A stretch of 48,676 nt of DNA from Pseudomarimonas arenosa. GTDB lineage: Bacteria > Pseudomonadota > Gammaproteobacteria > Xanthomonadales > Xanthomonadaceae. Each line of letters opens with the position of its first letter. Position 1 is the stretch's first letter. Positions 21,801 to 27,800 of the stretch are shown one piece after another. The notes beneath the pieces are model-generated. The model searched no databases, was not told the DNA's origin, and saw only the letters and a program-made list of their open reading frames with translations. The DNA lies in the NCBI RefSeq assembly GCF_014841215.1, contig NZ_JACYTR010000032.1:1-48676 (forward strand), written 5' to 3'. A program made the position numbers and the translations under genes.

Positions 21801-24800
21801 GATCCACCGCATCAATGCTGACCACGCTGGGCTGTTTCAGGCTGACGCTGATCGTGGTGGTATCCGAACGCTGGTCTGCATTGGGCGAGAACACAGCGGG
21901 ATGAGCCTCAACTGCATCGATCAAGTCCTGACCGGCGGTAAGTTCAATTGCCCACACCTTGCGCGAACGGTTGCCCAGCCGATCCTCAGCGTCGATGGCG
22001 AAATACTGCGGGCCAACATATCCATGGCTGGACCAACGCCCCAAGGTTTCAGCACGCGCCTGCACCTGGTCGGGACCGGGGCTGCCCTTGAAGCTGCCTT
22101 CGGCCAGCTGCTGCCATCCTGAATTGGGGCTGTGCGAGGTGGAGAGAGTCCAGCGGCCGGTGTGCCAGTCGGCAATACTGGCGCGAATCAACAGACTGAC
22201 TTCTGAACTGACGCTGTTCTCCGTCGGCGTTTCGACAGCGATCTCGGGCCCTGAGCCGTCAAGCTCAACCAGTCGACTAAACGAGTCGTTGTGGTCGCAG
22301 CGGTCGACGGTTACGAATTCAAGCATGTAGACGCCATCAGGCGCACCGGCCCCATTCCAGCTGGCGTACATCTGCCGGTTTGGCCGGTCCAGTGGATGGG
22401 TGTGTGCACCCAGGTCGACCTCAGCAAACAGCGTCGTGCGCGCATACTGCGGACGAGCACCGATCATTCCGGTGAATTCAGTGTTGAACACGCGAGCCGA
22501 GAGATGGACGTCCTCGTATGGATTAAGAATCCAAGCGGCTTGAGGGTAGTCGCCGCCCGGAGACAGGCAGCGCCCGATTCCGCAGTCATGAGCAACAGAG
22601 GCGTGCCGCGTATCCACCAAGCTGGTGCCGGCGTCGTGCTCGAATGTCACCAGATCACAGGCTGAGTAGCCTGACTGCTGCACGATAGTCTGCCCCAGTG
22701 TGACGGGCCCGTCGGGATAGCATTCGCGGTCATGCTCCCAATATGGGAATACGCACTCGGGCTTGAGCCCCGGTGGCGCCCAACGACGGGTTCCCATCAC
22801 CCCAACAGTTCGACCCGGCGCCAACAAGGGCGGAGAATTCGGCCCCCGATCTACGATTGGGTCATATCCCACTTCGTAACACCGGCCATCCGACAACGGT
22901 GTGCTGCCTGCGGGACAGCCCTGCAGTGCCTCACCGAGCGACGCCGAAAAATAGGGTAGCTGCGAATAGCGCTCGCCCAGAATATCCATCTGCCCCGATC
23001 GCCCGGTGCACACCAGCTCACCGCTCGACGGCCAGGTCGTTCGAACCTGAGCGACACCACTGCTGAACAACTGGAACCCACCGTCTGTCGGCGGAGCATA
23101 GGTTGGCATCTCACCGCCTGGCGATGAAGCTATCAGTTCAGAATCCCAGACGCCGCGCGGAAGCCCAGCCGAGCTGAAAGACAGAGACCCTCTGAGGCGA
23201 ACACCACCACTCTCGAATTGCTCCACCTGCTGCAAAGGCGTTTCAAATGCGAGAGGCCCGACCTCGACTCCGCCCGGCCCCTTGGCCTTCAGTGAGAACG
23301 CCAGCTGCACGGCACTGGCGATGTACTCATTCGGCACATCCAAGCTCAGTTCAGCTCTGAGGAGTTCGGGCTGCGTCGATCCACAGGCTAAATTGCGGAT
23401 GGGCGCCACCTTCAGGCTGGCAACAAAACTAGCGGTGTTTGTGGGACATTGACTGGAGACAGGTGGCGTCGTCGCCTGCGCCAAAGGCAAGCGCCACTCG
23501 CGGCCGCGGGAATCAAGAAACACGATGGTCAGCTGGCTGTATGCACGCCAACTCGCCACTACTCTGTGGAATACGCCGTTGAACAGACCGCCCGGAAAGC
23601 TATGCACGCGCCCATCTGCATCACGCGCCTCCAACCGGAGCATGGAATGCGCATCGGTGCCGGCAATCGGCGCTTCGATGGCGAGCAGCAGCTCGACCTG
23701 AGTGGAGTCGGTGGACTCGAAGATGGAGCATTGCTGACTGAGCAGACGAACGCCGGCTGTACTGACATCGATCGGCGCACTGATGACGCTGGTGGTTCGC
23801 ACTCGTACTTGCAGATCAGTCAATGGCGGGAAAGCGCTGAAATCGAGATCGGCCAGCCAGGAATACCCGGCCGAACGGCCCTGCGCATCGGGGTTCAGCC
23901 GAAGGTTGGTGTGAGTGACGACGGTCCAATCCGACGGCGAAGAACCACCGCCGCTCGACGCTGTGCGGGCCTCGAATGCGAGTCCATTGAGGTTTGAACC
24001 AATGTGTTGAAACTCGGCGGTTTCCAGATACTGGGAAGAGAGGTGCGCGCTATGAAGCGACATCTGCAAGAAGTCGACCCGAGGCCCGAAATCCTTCGTT
24101 CGCGAGTTTCCTGCCGAATCCGTCGCCAGCAGCCGAAGTTCAAACTGCGATCGCTCGCGCAAACTCAGATCAACACAGCCCAGCCATTGCTCACTTTCTG
24201 TCTGCGCATCCAGCTCACGCAAGGTGACCCAAACCGAACCACCGGTTGGGCGCCCCTGCAACCACACCTCGGGCATCGGCCGATCTGCGGCACCCTGCTG
24301 GAAAGTCGAGTAATGGAAGCTGGGTCCCGAGAAGGGCGTTGGCATGCTGCCCGTGCTTGCAAAGTGTGCTCGCGCCTGTTGGCAAGTCTCGACGCCGAGG
24401 GGAGTCAGCCGATCGGCAACCCTGTTTTGCGCCATCACCTGCAAGTTGGGTGCAGTCCGATCCACTTCGATACCGATGGCAAATCCAGTGTCAAACTGCA
24501 GTCGGTACTGCCCATCCGGCACCGGCAGCCCTCGCTCGTCCTGCCCTTGCCAGATCCAGGTATGCTGACCCAGATCGGCTTCGCCATAAGAAAGCAGTTG
24601 TTGTAGCCAGATCCGACCGGACGAATCGACGATAGACAGGCGAATCGTCCCCGCTCTTAGCACTGAGAAACTCAGTTCGGCGTCATCCAGCACGCCATCG
24701 CCATTAGGCGAGATCTCGCGATTGCTAACGCGCAGATCAGCCATCGCAGACGGCTGCTCAAGCGAGGCCGAAGCAAAGGACTCGGCCCGATTGCCCGCCT

Positions 24801-27800
24801 TGTCCTCAACAGTCAGCCGAAACAGATAGGCACCCGCTGTCGGCGGGGCCCAGCTCATAAACTCGGAAAAACGAACTTCTCCCGCGGTCGGCGGCAGCAA
24901 CACGCGCCAGCGATCGCTTTGCTCAATCGGAGCCCAGTCGATTCGATAGCTAAGTAAATTCTTGTCGCTTGCTACGCCCCACAGACGAACCGACCTTCCG
25001 TCGCTGTCTGCGCGCAACTCAGCGCTCAGGCGATCCAGGGTGCTGAGCACGGTATGCGGCGGCAGAGGACGCTCAGCTTCGGGGTCACCTCGCTCGGCGA
25101 ACAGCAAGCGGCCTTGCGCCTGCAGATGGCCGAAGTACTGTCCGGCGAGCGGAAAGGCGCGCTCAACGAACCAGTTGTCGGCACGCATGATGCGCCCATC
25201 TTGAAACAGAGTGGTTCCATTCTGCTGAACCAGAATTGGCCAGCCATCGGGAGAGGCTATCGGCTCAAGCCCGGTCTGCTCCGCCAATGCATAACGTTCT
25301 TGATCGAGGACGGATGTCAGCGGCCAGGTCGTAAAGCCGCCCATCCGTTGCAGCTCAGCACCCAGCTGCCAATAGTCGGTTGCGCCGTGGCACAAGGAGT
25401 AGCGGAATCCTGGCAGATCTTCGACGCGCTTGCCCTCAGACCCGCCGTCGTTTTCACCCGCGCCTGCTCGAACCAGTTCGCCGCTGCGCAAATAGGTGGT
25501 GTGCGTGAGTGGGTCGAGCAGCACCGCACCGCTATCGGGCTCACCGTCGAACTCGATAAAGCGCTTGCTGCCATCGTCACCGCTTTGCGGCAGCGCACAC
25601 TGATACGGATACAGCTCACCCTCGATAGCGCCGACAGCAGCCTCCTCAAAGCGATACTCGCTGTAATCGATCTCTGCCGGAGAAACGTACTCACCCTGCC
25701 GTTCCACTGCAGGAAATTCTCTCTGCAACAGCAGCTCGCCCTTGCCATCGAACCAGCGAATGATTCGACCCTGGTGGTCCACTACCGATATCTTCTGACT
25801 GCTCTCATCCCAGTCAATCTGCAGATGGCCTGCCCCCTCTATCTCGTGATGATCAGCGCTTGCCAACCGCACACGGGTACCCGAGCGAAAATCGATCAGA
25901 CGCGCTTCCTCGCCCCCTGGGCCTGAGCCCAGTACAGCGAGCCGCGACGCATCTCTCAGCAGGCGCCAATCCTTGGGATAGAAGTCATCCGACGCTCCGG
26001 ACAGGTCGAGCGCTGCTCTAGCCGAATCCCAAGGTACGAACTGCCACGGGCGGCGAAAGCGCGTCAGGAACACCCCGTCGTCGTTGCCCCACACCACCCG
26101 GGCCTGATGGTCGACGGTGTCAATCTGCTGACTCTGTGCGGTAGTCGGGTCGAAACGCACCACGTTGGCAGCACCATGATCGAACCCGAGCAGCAAGGCT
26201 CCGTCCTCCAGCACCTGAACGATCGGCGCTAGCGAATATCCCGGAACGACGTGCAAGCGCACTGCATCTGAGGCAGAGGTAACCGAGCTGCGCCAGATCG
26301 AAGACTGCTGAGCGCCTCCTTGCGTGAGTTCCCGCAGGGCGAAATAGAGTGCTCTGCCGTCAGGCGAGAATGCCAGCTGGGTAACCTCTACCTCGCGCAG
26401 ATTGTTGGCAGCGCGTGTCCGTTGCAACCATGCTTCGTCAATGAAGCTGCTCGACCGCCCGAACAGCACGTTAAAGCGGGCGATGCCAGAGCGCAAAGCT
26501 GCGTCGTCGTTCGACACATGGCCCACGACAAAGAGATCGTTGTCTGCGCCTGCGCCCGTGGCCGGCGCTGCCAACCACGGATGATAGGACGGCGGCAGCG
26601 CTCGGTAGATGCCACGCGATCCCCGCGCGGCATCGAGAGGTGCTGCCAGATTGCGATCGACGACCGCATACAGCGCCTCAGCGGCGAGACCTGAGTCTGA
26701 CTCGAGCTGCATCAGATATTGGGCGTCGGGCACCGTATAGCCGAACTCATCGCGGCCATCCCAGATGGCCCGAAGATGGCCCGAATTGCTGGGCGTGAGC
26801 GACAGTGTGCGGACCTTGCGCCCCACCGAGTTGTAAACAGAAAGCCTCAAGCCATCCTGCGGATCAAGCCGGTACACCGCCTCGGTGTGATCGCGAATGC
26901 CGTCTTCATTGGGAGAGAAGAAGCGCTCGGTCAAGAACGCGCCGCCCTCCTGCACATTGACCGCAAGCCAGGACTCGTTGTCAGCCTCGTTGTATTCGCG
27001 GCGCTCAGAAAGTGGATCTGCCACGGCTACGATCGCCTGCAGTTCCATCCCCTCAGGCAACAACCAATCGGCCTCGACCCGAACCAGACCGCCAGCCTGG
27101 ATCGCCGGAACAGCAAGGCCTGGAGCGATATCGACACGTCCAGCTGCGGTGCTGGCCTGCAGCGCCAGCGTGCCGGGAGGTAGATCCTGCTCTCCGCTGT
27201 TGGCCAGATCAACGGCAATACGCAGGGTTTCACCGGCAACCGGTGGACTGGGACTGAGCTGAATCGAAGAATCACTCAGCTCATAGTTGCCCGCGGACAA
27301 GGCGAGCACCGGCAACACACCAAGATTGTCATTCTCGTTGAGTTCCTCAATCTGGCCGGCACTGTCAACTCTAAAATACAGGTCCAGCTCACCCGAGGCC
27401 GGAAGGTCATCGACTGCCATACTGATAGCTTGGCGACCGCCGGCCTCAATTGCCGGCACCACCACGCTCTCAGCCAGCTTGCGCCCGTCAACGCGCGGGT
27501 CGCCCAGATACACCGCCGCACTGCAGGCCGCACTAGCCACTCCGCCCGTGTTGAGCAGCGAAGCGTGCATTACGAAGGGCTGGAACTGCAGCAAGGGGCT
27601 GGGCTGCACACTGAGGCTGGCCAGTTCAAGAGACAGATTTGCGCGATCGCCTCGTCCGATCTGAAAAACCCGCTCGACCGCATTATTCGCCTCTTCGATC
27701 TCGCTGATCGCGTCGGAGGGGTCTATGATCACCCTGAGGCGCTGCTCACCCTCTCGATCCACTCGCCAACGAAGCAAACGCTTTTGTGAGCCCCCGGAAA